Origin: Dokdonella fugitiva
GTDB lineage: Bacteria; Pseudomonadota; Gammaproteobacteria; Xanthomonadales; Rhodanobacteraceae
Direction: 5' to 3'
Length of the DNA stretch: 64,000 nt
Assembly (NCBI RefSeq): GCF_014138265.1
Contig: NZ_JACGXL010000001.1
Span: 1 to 64,000 of the forward strand
The notes beneath the pieces are model-generated. The model worked only from the letters and a program-made list of their open reading frames with translations. It searched no databases and was not told the origin of the DNA. Made by a program: the position numbers and the translations under genes. How positions within the stretch are numbered: the stretch's first letter is position 1; each line of letters begins with the position of its first letter. This document shows, in pieces, positions 39,383-55,688 of this stretch.

Positions 39383-39580
39383 CCTGCAACCCTTGAAGCG
39401 GTGCGGCTGCGGCCGCATCCAAGGGCCTCTCCGGCGGACGTCGCGGGGCGAGTGGCATGCCCGCTCCTGCATGTCGCGGGTCGGTCACGGCCATCGTGCC
39501 GGCGACCCGGCGTCGTCGCGCGCGGATCCATGAAGGATCGCGCCGCTGGATGTCCCTAGCCCTGTCGCGAGGTCACTCCG

Positions 39581-41002
39581 CTGTTCGAACGATCCAGAAA
39601 AGGCGAGCGCGCGCTGCTGCTGCAGCCGCAGGCGCCCGGGCGCGCCGATCCGCTCGCGCTCGACGAGTTCTCCGAACTCGCCCGCTCCGCCGGCGCGACC
39701 GTCGTCGGCAGCCTGACCGCGCGCGTCGAGCGGCCGAACCCGCGTTATTTCGTCGGCACCGGCAAGGCCGAGGAACTGCGCGACCACAAGCGCTCGCTCG
39801 ATGCCGACATCATCCTCGTCAACCACGCGTTGAGCCCGGTGCAGGAGCGCAACCTCGAGAAGCTCACCGAGTGCCGCGTGGTCGACCGCACCGGCCTCAT
39901 CCTCGACATCTTCGCGCAGCGCGCTCGCTCGCACGAAGGCAAGCTGCAGGTCGAACTCGCGCAGCTCAAGCACATGGCGACGCGCCTCGTGCGCGGCTGG
40001 ACCCACCTCGAACGCCAGCGCGGTGGTGCGATCGGCCTGCGCGGTCCGGGTGAAACGCAGCTCGAGCTCGATCGCCGCCTGCTCGGCGAGCGCGTCAAGC
40101 AATTGCAGAAGCGCATGGAGAAAGTCGAGACGCAACGCGCGACCGCGCGGCGTTCGCGCCAGCGCAACGAGTTGCCGGTGGTCGCGCTGGTCGGCTACAC
40201 CAACGCCGGCAAGTCGACGCTGTTCAATGCGCTGACCGGTTCGGCGGTGTACGCGGCGAACCAGCTGTTCGCGACGCTCGATCCGACCCTGCGCCGGCTC
40301 GACGGGCTCGATTGCGGCCCGGTCGTGCTCGCCGACACCGTCGGTTTCATCCGCGACCTGCCGCACGATCTCGTCGCGGCGTTCCGTTCGACGCTCGCCG
40401 AAGCACGCGACGCCGACCTGCTGCTGCACGTCGTCGACGCGTCCGACCCGGAGCGCGACGAACGCATCCTCGACGTCGAACGCGTGCTGAAGGAAATCGG
40501 CGCGGACGAGCTGCCGCAGATCCTCGTCTACAACAAGATCGATCTGCTGGATGCCGAGGCCGCCGGCGAAGAGGCCGCAGCGACCGTCGATGGCCACATG
40601 TCCGAGCCGGCCGCTTCGTCCGCGATGATCGGGCGGGTGGATTACCTCGAAGGCGGCGAATTGCCGCGTGCGTGGGTGTCGGCGGTCAGCGGCGCCGGCA
40701 TCGACGGCCTGCTGCACGCGATCGGCTTGCGCCTCGGTGACGAGCGCGTGCGCGCGGAACTGCTGCTGCCGAGCGATGCCGGTCGCCTGCGCGCACGATT
40801 GCACGCGCAGGGCCTGGTCGCGGCGGAGCACGTCGACGAGCGCGGCTGGCACATCCGCATCGATGCGCCGCGCGCACTGGTCGAGCCGCTGTTCGGCCTG
40901 CCCGGCGGCGACGGCGACTGGTTGCGCGCACGCTTGCTTGCCGCGACGGATGCCCCTACCTACAATCGTGCGACACCGTCCGACCTGCGCGATCGGTCGT
41001 AG
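39581..41002 (+). CDS. hflX: GTPase HflX
   Basis: 473 residues if translation starts at CTG 39581. HflX proteins start with MFxR-like sequences; here the frame reads CTG TTC GAA CGA, i.e. xFERSRKGERALLLQ. A TAG at 39557 closes the frame upstream and there is no ATG, GTG or TTG before the conserved N-terminal domain. GAGGT at 39569-39573 sits seven bases ahead, a good Shine-Dalgarno. Domains: HflX N-terminal domain (NPRYFVGTGKAEELR, LVNHALSPVQERNLE), RGPGETQLELDRR, GTPase P-loop GYTNAGKSTLF, DTVGFIRDLP, NKID. It splits stalled ribosomes. The first ordinary start would be TTG at 39830 and remove over 80 conserved residues. Confidence 0.93.
   Translation: MFERSRKGERALLLQPQAPGRADPLALDEFSELARSAGATVVGSLTARVERPNPRYFVGTGKAEELRDHKRSLDADIILVNHALSPVQERNLEKLTECRVVDRTGLILDIFAQRARSHEGKLQVELAQLKHMATRLVRGWTHLERQRGGAIGLRGPGETQLELDRRLLGERVKQLQKRMEKVETQRATARRSRQRNELPVVALVGYTNAGKSTLFNALTGSAVYAANQLFATLDPTLRRLDGLDCGPVVLADTVGFIRDLPHDLVAAFRSTLAEARDADLLLHVVDASDPERDERILDVERVLKEIGADELPQILVYNKIDLLDAEAAGEEAAATVDGHMSEPAASSAMIGRVDYLEGGELPRAWVSAVSGAGIDGLLHAIGLRLGDERVRAELLLPSDAGRLRARLHAQGLVAAEHVDERGWHIRIDAPRALVEPLFGLPGGDGDWLRARLLAATDAPTYNRATPSDLRDRS
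40938..40966 (+). promoter_or_regulatory. candidate sigma70 promoter for hflK-hflC inside the end of hflX
   Basis: TTGCCG at 40938-40943, 17-base spacer, TACAAT at 40961-40966, in the last codons of hflX and 166 bases before the hflK start. Good match on both hexamers in GC-rich coding DNA, so hflKC may have their own transcript besides read-through from hfq-hflX. Confidence 0.5.
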
Positions 41003-41132
41003 GCGTTCTCCACGGCGATCACCGCTGCGGCCGCGATTTCCGGTCGCACGGGCCGAACGCATCACGGCGGCTGCACGCGGTCGCGCTTCCACGAAGTCCT
41101 GGCGTCTGCGTTCCGCAGCGAGGTAACGAGCG

Positions 41133-42170
41133 ATGGCATGGAATGAACCTGGCAGCGGCAAGCAGCGCGATCCGTGGAAGGACGGCGGCGGCAACGGTCC
41201 GTCTCCCGATTTCGACGCCGTGGCGCGCCGCGTGCGGGACTTCTTCAATCGCCTGTTCGGCGGCGGTGGCGGCGGCATCGCGGTCGCGCTGTTCGGCGCG
41301 TTCATCGCCTGGTGCGCATGGGACAGCATGGTGCGCGTCAATGCGAGCGACACGGGCGTGGTGCTGCGCTTCGGCCAGTACTCGCGCTCGATGATGCCCG
41401 GCATCAATTTCAAGTTCCCGCGGCCGATCGAGAGCGTGATCACGGTGCCGATCGGTTCCGCGCCGCAGATGAGCGACCAGGTGCGCATGCTGACGCGCGA
41501 CGAGAACATCGTGATGGTCGACTTCAACGTGCAGTACCGCATCACCGACGCACGCCAGTATCTGTTCGGCGTGCGCGATCCCGACGCGACGCTCGGGCAA
41601 GCGGCCGAAAGTGCCGTGCGCACGGTCATCGGCGGCAGCGACATGGACTCGATCCTGCTCGGCTCCCGCAACGAGTTGATGGGAGAGGCGAAGAAGCTGT
41701 TGCAGGCGACGCTCGACCAGTACCGTACGGGCCTCGCGGTCAGCGATCTCAACGTCAAGAACATCCGTCCGCCTTCCGAGGTCAAGGGTGCGTTCGACGA
41801 AGCCAACAGCGCGATCCAGGACAAGACCAAACTGGTCGAGGAAGCGCGCGCGTACGCGAGCCAAGTGGTGCCGGAGGCGCGCGGCGACGCGGCGCGCGTG
41901 CGCGCCCGCGCCGAAGGCGACAAGAGCACGCGGATCGCGCGCGCCGAAGGCGACGCGCAACGCTTCGCGCTCGTCGAGGCGCAATACCGGGCGGCGCCCG
42001 AGGTGACACGCAAGCGTCTCTATCTCGAGACGATCGAACAGGTCGTCGCGAACACGTCGAAGGTGGTCGATCTGACCACCGGCAAGAACATCATCAATCT
42101 GCCCGCCGCGGACGTGCGCATTCCCGCCGCAACGGTCGTCACGCCCGAGACGGGCAAGGGAGACCGCTGA
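41133..42170 (+). CDS. hflK: FtsH-modulating membrane protein HflK
   Basis: 345 residues. Gly-rich cytoplasmic N terminus (DGGGNGPSPDFD), one membrane span at about 48-65 (GGGIAVALFGAFIAWCAWDS), then a SPFH/prohibitin domain in the periplasm (TGVVLRFGQYS, MVDFNVQYRI) and a coiled-coil stretch with EARGDAARVRARAEGDKS. HflK and HflC form a large cage around FtsH and restrain it. The ATG is preceded by GAGGTAACGAGCG. Its stop overlaps the hflC start by one base. Confidence 0.96.
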   Translation: MAWNEPGSGKQRDPWKDGGGNGPSPDFDAVARRVRDFFNRLFGGGGGGIAVALFGAFIAWCAWDSMVRVNASDTGVVLRFGQYSRSMMPGINFKFPRPIESVITVPIGSAPQMSDQVRMLTRDENIVMVDFNVQYRITDARQYLFGVRDPDATLGQAAESAVRTVIGGSDMDSILLGSRNELMGEAKKLLQATLDQYRTGLAVSDLNVKNIRPPSEVKGAFDEANSAIQDKTKLVEEARAYASQVVPEARGDAARVRARAEGDKSTRIARAEGDAQRFALVEAQYRAAPEVTRKRLYLETIEQVVANTSKVVDLTTGKNIINLPAADVRIPAATVVTPETGKGDR

Positions 42171-43030
42171 TGCGCCCCGGTATCATCGTCGCGGTCCTGC
42201 TCGCGCTGCTCGTCGCGCTGAAATCGGTGTTCGTCGTCAGCGAGGGGCAGACTGCGCTGCTGCTCCAGTTCGGGCGCATCGTGCGCACCGACTACAAGCC
42301 CGGCTTGCATTTCCGGATCCCGCTCGTGCAGCAGGTGCAGCGCTTCGACGCGCGCGTGCTCACCCTCGATTCCGCTCCCGAGCGTTCGATGACGTCGGAA
42401 AAGAAGGACGTCGACATCGATTTCTTCGTGAAGTGGCGCATCTCGGATGCATCGAAGTTCTTCGTTTCGGTCGCCGGCGACGAAAGCAAGGCGCGCAACC
42501 TCGTCGTGCCGATCGTGATGGACGGACTGCGCAGCGCGGTCAGCACCCGCACCCTGCGCGAACTGGTCTCGGGCGGACGCGCGGACGTGACCCAGCATCT
42601 GCTGGCGGACGCGAATGCGAAAACCGCAGGCTTCGGCATCGAGATCATCGACCTGCGCATCAAGCGCATCGACCTGCCGGAGGACGGCAGCGTGATCGGA
42701 TCGGTCTATGACCGCATGAAGGCCGAGCGCAAGAAGGTCGCGAGCCAGCTGCGCGCGGAAGGCGAGGAACAGGCGCGCACGATCCGCGCCGACGCGGACC
42801 GCCAGGCGCAGGTCATCAAGGCCGAAGCCTACCGCGACGCCGAGAAGGTGCGCGGCGAGGGCGATGCCGCGGCGTCGCAGGTCTATGCCGCGGCTTACGG
42901 CAAGGACGCGGATTTCTATTCGTTCTACCGCAGCCTGGAGGCGTATCGGGAAGCTTTCTCGACGTCCAACGGCACGCTCGTGCTCGACTCGAAGTCCGAG
43001 TTCCTGCATTACCTGCAGGACAGCAAGTAG
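42170..43030 (+). CDS. hflC: FtsH-modulating membrane protein HflC
   Basis: 286 residues. N-terminal membrane span (IIVAVLLALLVALKSVFVV), SPFH domain (GQTALLLQFGRIVRTDYKPG; DIDFFVKWRISDASKFF), then the charged coiled coil (VYDRMKAERKKVASQLRAEG) and a conserved C terminus with FYSFYRSLEAYREAF. TGATG overlap with hflK keeps the two at equal amounts. Confidence 0.96.
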   Translation: MRPGIIVAVLLALLVALKSVFVVSEGQTALLLQFGRIVRTDYKPGLHFRIPLVQQVQRFDARVLTLDSAPERSMTSEKKDVDIDFFVKWRISDASKFFVSVAGDESKARNLVVPIVMDGLRSAVSTRTLRELVSGGRADVTQHLLADANAKTAGFGIEIIDLRIKRIDLPEDGSVIGSVYDRMKAERKKVASQLRAEGEEQARTIRADADRQAQVIKAEAYRDAEKVRGEGDAAASQVYAAAYGKDADFYSFYRSLEAYREAFSTSNGTLVLDSKSEFLHYLQDSK

Positions 43031-44719
<1,689 letters not shown>

Positions 44720-44734
44720 TCCGGACGCGGGCGC

Positions 44735-45147
44735 TTGGCTGAGCTCGCACGCGCCGTCGCTACGCTGCGCATCTTCGGCGATGCGCTGGATCCGGCCGAG
44801 GTCACGCGGGTGCTCGGCGTCGAGCCGAGCACCGCGGAGAGGAAGGTGAGGCGATCACGGGGCGATCCGGGCACGTGCGCGTCGCGAAGACCGGTCGGTG
44901 GGACTTGAGGCTCGATGAATGCGTGCCCGGCGACCCCGACGCCCAGGTGCAACGGCTGCTGGCGCGCATCCGTGCGGATATCGTCGTCTGGCGCGCACTC
45001 GCGTCACGCTTCGACATCGACCTGTTCTGCGGCTGGTTCATGGCCGGAGGAAACGAAGGCGTCGAGCTTTCGCCGGCGACGCTGCTCGCGCTCGGTGAGC
45101 GCGGCATCCGGCTCGGCATCGATCTCTACGCGCCGGACGACGACTGA
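44735..45147 (+). pseudogene. frameshifted DUF4279-family gene
   Basis: The frame from TTG 44735 reads ATLRIFGDALDPAEVTRVLG, then EPSTAERK, a DUF4279 N terminus. Near 44848 the frame fails: continuing in the same frame gives VRRSRGDPG and a stop by about 44908, while the rest of the domain (GEAITGRSGHVRVAKTGRWDL, DLFCGWFMAGGNEGVELSPA, LGIDLYAPDDD) lies one base back. One missing G in GAAGGTGAG would explain it. A GTG at 44875 could still give a C-terminal piece. Function of the family unknown. Could be a sequencing error. Confidence 0.8.
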
Positions 45148-45279
45148 CGCGAGACGCCGTCGAGTCGTCTCCGTGCGGTGTTCTCGCCTGAATGCGGACA
45201 TGCACATTCATTCGGGCTTCAAGCGCGCGACGCTAGACCGACGAGCGTGTCGTTCCGGCACGACGACGGAGTAAGGACC

Positions 45280-45765
45280 ATGCCCGAGAAGAAGACGATC
45301 GAGCGCGCGCGCCGCGACCGGCGCCAGGGCAAGTCCGCCAGCAGGCAGGCGGGCGAGTTCGTGCGCGAGGAAATGGAGCACATCCGCAAGGGCAAGCACG
45401 GCGCGCGCTCGACGCGCCAGGCGATCGCGATCGGGTTGTCGAAGGCGCGTCGCGCGGGCGTGAAGCTTCCCGCGTCGAAGACCGCTCCGGCGGCGACGAA
45501 GCGCAAGGCGAAGCAGGACACGCGCAAGGCGGCCTCCCACGCGACGCCGTCGCGGCGCCGTTCGCGCGCGACGACTACCGCGCTCAAGCGCGAGGGCCGC
45601 TCGGCGGCGAGCCGTTCGTCGCTCGCGCGCCAGGCGCGCAGCGCGGCTTCGAAGCGCAGTGCGGCGAGCCGCTCGGCGGCGGCGAAGAAGGGTGCGCGCA
45701 CCAAAGGCAGCGTCGTTCGCCGCCGTGCCGCGAAGAAGGCGGCGCGTACGCGCGCGCGGCGCTGA
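45280..45765 (+). CDS. histone-like basic protein (DUF6496-type N terminus)
   Basis: 161 residues. The N-terminal 60 residues (SRQAGEFVREEMEHIRKGKH, then STRQAIAIGLSKARRAG) are the conserved domain seen in small proteobacterial DNA-associated proteins; the remaining 100 are Ala/Arg/Lys/Ser repeats like eukaryotic H1 tails. Predicted to bind DNA non-specifically. AAGGA before the ATG. It converges on gltD with 13 bases between stops. Confidence 0.78.
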   Translation: MPEKKTIERARRDRRQGKSASRQAGEFVREEMEHIRKGKHGARSTRQAIAIGLSKARRAGVKLPASKTAPAATKRKAKQDTRKAASHATPSRRRSRATTTALKREGRSAASRSSLARQARSAASKRSAASRSAAAKKGARTKGSVVRRRAAKKAARTRARR

Positions 45766-45778
45766 CGTGCTCGTCGCG

Positions 45779-51660
<5,882 letters not shown>

Positions 51661-51731
51661 CGGGCCTCCTCGGGAAGCGCCGACCGCCGTGCCCCGGTGG
51701 ATGCCGGAGCATCGAGCGATGGGACGCCCCG

Positions 51732-51761
51732 ACTACAACACAAGATGCTGCGTCGCGTCAA
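51732..51761 (-). promoter_or_regulatory. candidate gltBD promoter
   Basis: On the minus strand TTGACG (51761-51756) and TGTAGT (51737-51732) with an 18-base spacer, about 70 bases before the gltB ATG. No sigma54 GG-N10-GC element was noticed. The rest of the 261-base gap (51661-51921) is featureless to me. Confidence 0.45.
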
Positions 51762-51921
51762 AGACGTATGGACGGCTGGATGCGGGCGTCGGCGCTTCGG
51801 CGCCCGTCGGATGCAGCGCCGCAACGTGTCATCGCCGGACCCGCAACGCGTTGGCGCTGGGCCGCGGGACGGGAATTTCGAAGCAGGGTGGCCGGCGCGA
51901 TCGCGCCGGCACAGGCGTGGA

Positions 51922-52143
51922 TCAGGCGCTCTTCGCGTCGCGCTGCGAACGGAAGCGCTCGAGGGCGGCCTTGAGGGCGTCGGTGCGGTCGCGCATGAGC
52001 TTGAGCTTGACGCGCGCTTCGATGACCTTGACCTTGAACTCGTCGCGTTCGACCACGTTCGGCGCCGCCGCGGTGGCCGGCCCGTTCACCTTGAGCTGGG
52101 TCAGCGCCGCATTCCAGTCGCGCGAATCGAACTTGGCGGTCAT
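51922..52143 (-). CDS. small coiled-coil protein of unknown function
   Basis: 73 residues from the ATG at 52143, which follows GAGGAAGG by five bases. N-terminal KFDSRDWNAALTQLKVNGP, then a long charged helix (VKVIEARVKLKLMRDRTDAL) likely to form a coiled coil. No membrane segment. Divergent from the GGDEF gene (248 bases). Family not recognised. Confidence 0.6.
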   Translation of the reverse strand: MTAKFDSRDWNAALTQLKVNGPATAAAPNVVERDEFKVKVIEARVKLKLMRDRTDALKAALERFRSQRDAKSA

Positions 52144-52391
52144 CGAAACCTTCCTCACTTGCAGTTGCCGTGTTTCGCCGCGATCCTCGTCGGCGTGGGC
52201 CCAATCTGGCGGACATCGGGGGCGCGGACTGTGACGGCCGGCACGCAGCGCCGTTCAGGCGGGCGGACGGTAGCGGGCAGGCGCTGGACGGCGGCCGCCG
52301 GCGGGCTTGCCGTCACGTTTTTCGGCGGCGCCGGGGGCGGCGCATCGCCGCAGGAGAAGGCGGGAGTACCCGCGATGCAGGAGCAGCGACG

Positions 52392-53339
52392 ATGACGGAA
52401 GACCGCAGTCCCTCCACGATCGGCGTCGATCCGGCGGTCTACAAGACCCTGCTGGAATCGACGCGCGCGATCCCGTGGAAGATCGACTGGAACACGATGA
52501 AGTTCGCCTACATCGGGCCGCAGATCGAAGGCCTGCTCGGCTGGACCCCCGACAGCTGGGTCACCGTGCAGGACTGGGCCGAGCGCATCCACCCGGAGGA
52601 TCGCGAGCGCGTCGTGCAGTTCTGCGTCGCGCAGTCGCAGGCCGGCGTCGACCACGAGGCGGACTACCGCGCGTTGACGCCGGGCGGCGACTACGTCTGG
52701 ATCCGCGACGTCGTGCACGTGGTGCGCGACGGGCAGGGCAGCGTGGAAGCGCTGGTCGGCTTCATGTTCGACATCTCCGAGCGCAAGCGCACCGAGGAGC
52801 AGCTGCTCGGCCTGCAGGCCGAATTGCAGGACCTGTCGTTCAAGGACGCGCTTACCGGCCTCGCCAACCGACGCCGCTTCGACCAGGTCGTCGAGCGCGA
52901 ATGGGCCGAGGCGAAGGCCCACGTGCAATCGCTGTCGCTGGTGATGGTCGACATCGACTACTTCAAGCAATACAACGACCACTACGGCCATCTGCGCGGC
53001 GACGCCTGCCTCAAGCAGGTCGCCGACCTGCTGTTCGGCGCGGCGCAAGGCGGTCGCAACTTCCTCGCGCGCTTCGGCGGCGAGGAGTTCGCACTGGTAC
53101 TGCCGGAGACGAAGGCCGAGGCCGCGCGCAAGATCGCCACGCGCTGCCGGGACGCGATCACGCGCGCACGCATCGCCCATGCGGCGTCGGCGATCGGCGA
53201 TTGCCTGACGATCAGCCTCGGCGTCGGCACGGCCGTGCCGCGCGACGAGCACGGGCTCATGCCGTTCATCGAGGCGGTCGACCGGCGCCTGTACCTCGCG
53301 AAGCAGCAGGGGCGCGACCGCATCGTCGCCGAAGGCTGA
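52392..53339 (+). CDS. PAS-GGDEF diguanylate cyclase
   Basis: 315 residues. A PAS fold at about 20-130 (IPWKIDWNTMKFAYIGPQ, then GGDYVWIRDVVHVVR and FMFDISERKRTEE) is linked by a short helix to a GGDEF domain (SFKDALTGLANRRRFD; VDIDYFKQYNDHYGH; active loop GGEEF at 229-233). The residues five before the loop read RNFL, so the RxxD product-inhibition site is missing. Soluble; makes c-di-GMP in response to a PAS signal. The start at 52392 has GGAGCAGCG ahead. Confidence 0.93.
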   Translation: MTEDRSPSTIGVDPAVYKTLLESTRAIPWKIDWNTMKFAYIGPQIEGLLGWTPDSWVTVQDWAERIHPEDRERVVQFCVAQSQAGVDHEADYRALTPGGDYVWIRDVVHVVRDGQGSVEALVGFMFDISERKRTEEQLLGLQAELQDLSFKDALTGLANRRRFDQVVEREWAEAKAHVQSLSLVMVDIDYFKQYNDHYGHLRGDACLKQVADLLFGAAQGGRNFLARFGGEEFALVLPETKAEAARKIATRCRDAITRARIAHAASAIGDCLTISLGVGTAVPRDEHGLMPFIEAVDRRLYLAKQQGRDRIVAEG

Positions 53340-53381
53340 CCGTGGCGACGCGCCGCATCGAGCGGTGCACGCCGCGGGTAG

Positions 53382-54239
53382 TCACGCGTTCCAGTCGATC
53401 CATTCACCTGGCCTGAGGATGCGCACTGCGACGTCGCGGCGCGCGGCGTGCTCGAGCAGTTCCTGCTGTGCGTGCGGATCCTCGGCGTAGCCTTCGGCTC
53501 CACGCACGCCGTAGTGGATCGGCACGATCCTGCGCGCGCCGATCACGACCGCCGCGGCGACCGCTTGCTCGGCGGTCATCACCGCAGGCACGTCGCTGAC
53601 CGGCTTGCGCCAGCTGAAGCGCGCGCCGTTGATCGGCAAAAAGGCCGCATCGAACGGGCCGAACTGCCGGCCGATGCGCCACCAGCCTCCGTGCCAGAGC
53701 GTGTCGCCGCAATGGATGATGCGGCGCCCGCCGGCGGAGGCGATCCACGACACCTGCGGATCGCCGTAGCCGTCCACCGCGGGCACTGCGGTCGCGGTGA
53801 AGTTACCGAGCAGCTGCGGCTCGTAGAGTGATGCAGCGCGCATCTTCACGCCGTTCACGGCGGGTGCGCCCCCTTGCGCCGGATAGAGCAGCGTGCCTTC
53901 GTCGCCGAGCGCCTGGCGGATCGCGGCCGGATCGCAGTGGTCCGGATGGCGATGGCTCACCAGCACCCAGCGTTCACCGCGCGCGTCGCCGACCGGTACG
54001 AGCGGGTCCTTCAGCGCGTCTTCCCACACGTTCGCGCTGACGAGCGGATCGAGGAACACGCAGGCATCGTCGAGCTGCAGGCGAATGCCGGCCCAGGCGA
54101 GGCGCTGCACTCGCAGCGTCGGCGCGTCGGCGGCCGCCGCGAGCCGATGGCGCGGCGGCAACAACGCGGCAGCACCGAGGGCGACCGCGCCGCGCAGGAA
54201 CGCGCGACGCGTCGGTCGACCATGCTCAGGCATGGACAT
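53382..54239 (-). CDS. Tat-exported metallo-beta-lactamase-fold hydrolase
   Basis: Starts at ATG 54239 (or the next ATG at 54233). Twin-arginine signal PTRRAFLRGAVALGAAALLP. Then an MBL fold of the UlaG/NAPE-PLD-like class: LVSHRHPDHCD with the HxHxDH-like ligands (HRHPDHCD), IHCGDTLW, and a late His in IVPIHYGVR. It hydrolyses an unknown ester, phosphodiester or lactone in the periplasm. The start overlaps the cupin stop by 8-14 bases, so the two are translated together. Confidence 0.85.
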   Translation of the reverse strand: MSMPEHGRPTRRAFLRGAVALGAAALLPPRHRLAAAADAPTLRVQRLAWAGIRLQLDDACVFLDPLVSANVWEDALKDPLVPVGDARGERWVLVSHRHPDHCDPAAIRQALGDEGTLLYPAQGGAPAVNGVKMRAASLYEPQLLGNFTATAVPAVDGYGDPQVSWIASAGGRRIIHCGDTLWHGGWWRIGRQFGPFDAAFLPINGARFSWRKPVSDVPAVMTAEQAVAAAVVIGARRIVPIHYGVRGAEGYAEDPHAQQELLEHAARRDVAVRILRPGEWIDWNA

Positions 54240-54573
54240 CGGCGACCTCCTTCGCGACGGGGTTGATGCCGTACAGGCGCACGCCGGTGTCCGAGCGCGG
54301 CTGATGCAGGCTGTGCGGCGCATACGCGAGGTGGCGGCCGGGGCCGTAACGCCGCCCGCCGTCGACGAGTTCGCCGCGCACGACGTAGACGAACTCGCCG
54401 CCGGCGTCGTGGCAATCGACCCAGGGCCATTGCGCACCGGCAGCGATGTCGACGACCCAGATGCGCAGGCCTTCGCGCGCGGGCAGGTCGCGTCGCGTGC
54501 AGCCGGGTCCGATCGTGACCGGCTCGACCGCGTCGACGTCGACGTCGGCGACGTCGGGATGGATGATCGGCAT
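54226..54573 (-). CDS. cupin-domain protein
   Basis: 115 residues. One small beta-barrel domain: PWVDCHDAGGEFVYVVRGEL and RRYGPGRHLAYAPHSLHQP, cupin motifs 1 and 2 with His and Glu metal ligands (H, E, H). GAGGAG is seven bases before the ATG at 54573. Possibly senses or modifies a small metabolite. Divergent from a LysR gene, which probably controls it together with the MBL gene. Confidence 0.85.
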   Translation of the reverse strand: MPIIHPDVADVDVDAVEPVTIGPGCTRRDLPAREGLRIWVVDIAAGAQWPWVDCHDAGGEFVYVVRGELVDGGRRYGPGRHLAYAPHSLHQPRSDTGVRLYGINPVAKEVADVHA

Positions 54574-54606
54574 GTGTTGCTCCTCGATGGCGTTTCGACG
54601 ATCCGA

Positions 54607-54637
54607 CTCTAGGGCGCGCCAGCGCCTTGACATAGAG
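54607..54637. promoter_or_regulatory. possible LysR operator between cupin and LysR genes
   Basis: Within the 92-base divergent gap: CTCTA at 54607-54611 and TAGAG at 54633-54637 form a 5-base dyad around a GC-rich centre with its own small dyad (GGCGC/GCGCC). Also TTGACA at 54627, but no -10 fits 17 bases on. Weak. Confidence 0.3.
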
Positions 54638-54665
54638 CGCCGATCGATGAGGAGATGTGCGTGCC

Positions 54666-55586
54666 ATGCACAGCTCGTCCGACCTGCCGCCGTTCGAAGC
54701 GCTCGCTGCGATGCTCGCGGCCGCGCGGACGGGCTCGTTCAGCGCGGCCGCGGAAGAACTCGGCCTCACGCACGGCGCGGTGAGCCGGCGCGTGCAGGCG
54801 GTCGAGTCCTGGCTCGGCGTCGCCGTGTTCGAGCGGCACGGCCGCGGCGTGCGCCTGAGCGCGACCGGCGAGCACTTCGCGCGCGAAGTCGAGCAGGCAT
54901 TCACGCGCATCGCCGACGCGGCGGCCGACCTCCGCTCGGACCGGCGCGCGGCGAAGCTGCGCATCGGCGTGCTGCCGTCGTTCGCGCGCCTGTGGCTGAT
55001 GCCGCGCCTCGGGGCGTTGCAGGCGATCTGCCGCGGCTGTGCGATCCGCCTGCTGGTCGAGCATCGCGTCGCGAGCCTCGAGGGCGGCGAGGCCGACCTC
55101 GCGATCCGCTACGGGCGCGGCCGCTGGGCCGGTGTCGAATCGACCCTGCTGCTCGCCGAACGCGCGTTCGCGGTCGCCGCGCCGGCGATGGCTCGCGCGC
55201 TGCGCGGTCGCGGCCCGGAGGCTGTACTCGGCGAATTGCTGCTGCACGACAGCGACACGCGCCTGTGGCGCGCCTGGTGCGACGGCGCCGGCCTGCGTTA
55301 CCGGCCGCGCGGTGGCGAGCGGCGCTTCGACGACTACGACCTCCTGCTCGCCGCAGCCGAGGGCGGCCTCGGAGTCGCGATCGCGCGCTGGCCGCTCGCC
55401 GCGGCGGCGCTCGAAGCGGGGCGGCTCGTGCGCCTGCAAGGGCCGGAGTTCGACGCACCCAAGGCGCACTACATCGTGTCGCGCAGTGGCGAGATGCGCC
55501 GCGACGTGCACGCACTCGTCGATGCGCTGCTCGCGCAAGCGCGGGCGGACGCGCCGGCGGCAACGGTTTCGCGCACGGCGAAATAA
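54666..55586 (+). CDS. LysR-family transcriptional regulator (GcvA-like)
   Basis: 306 residues from the ATG at 54666. HTH: PPFEALAAMLAAARTGSFSA, LTHGAVSRRVQAVE, then the substrate-binding domain (KLRIGVLPSFARLWLMPRL, ADLAIRYGRGRW, GLGVAIARWPLAA). The pattern of the DNA-binding part and the 'RYGRG' block resembles GcvA/AmpR-type regulators. A GTG at 54657 and an ATG at 54666 are both possible; GAGGAG at 54649-54654 fits the ATG better. Confidence 0.9.
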   Translation: MHSSSDLPPFEALAAMLAAARTGSFSAAAEELGLTHGAVSRRVQAVESWLGVAVFERHGRGVRLSATGEHFAREVEQAFTRIADAAADLRSDRRAAKLRIGVLPSFARLWLMPRLGALQAICRGCAIRLLVEHRVASLEGGEADLAIRYGRGRWAGVESTLLLAERAFAVAAPAMARALRGRGPEAVLGELLLHDSDTRLWRAWCDGAGLRYRPRGGERRFDDYDLLLAAAEGGLGVAIARWPLAAAALEAGRLVRLQGPEFDAPKAHYIVSRSGEMRRDVHALVDALLAQARADAPAATVSRTAK

Positions 55587-55688
55587 TTTCCCGGTGCGCC
55601 GTACGCGAGGGCGCTGCCGTGCGCTCGCCATGCTTGGCACGGCACCTGCTTCAGTGCTCGCAGCTCCCACTCCAGAAGGGTCGCGTCG

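Noticed and set aside
39485-42013. 842-residue minus-strand ORF
   Set aside because: Shadow of hflX and hflK; no domain recognised.
54627-54655. TTGACA as -35 of a LysR promoter
   Set aside because: No -10 at 16-18 bases and the position would overlap the ribosome-binding site.
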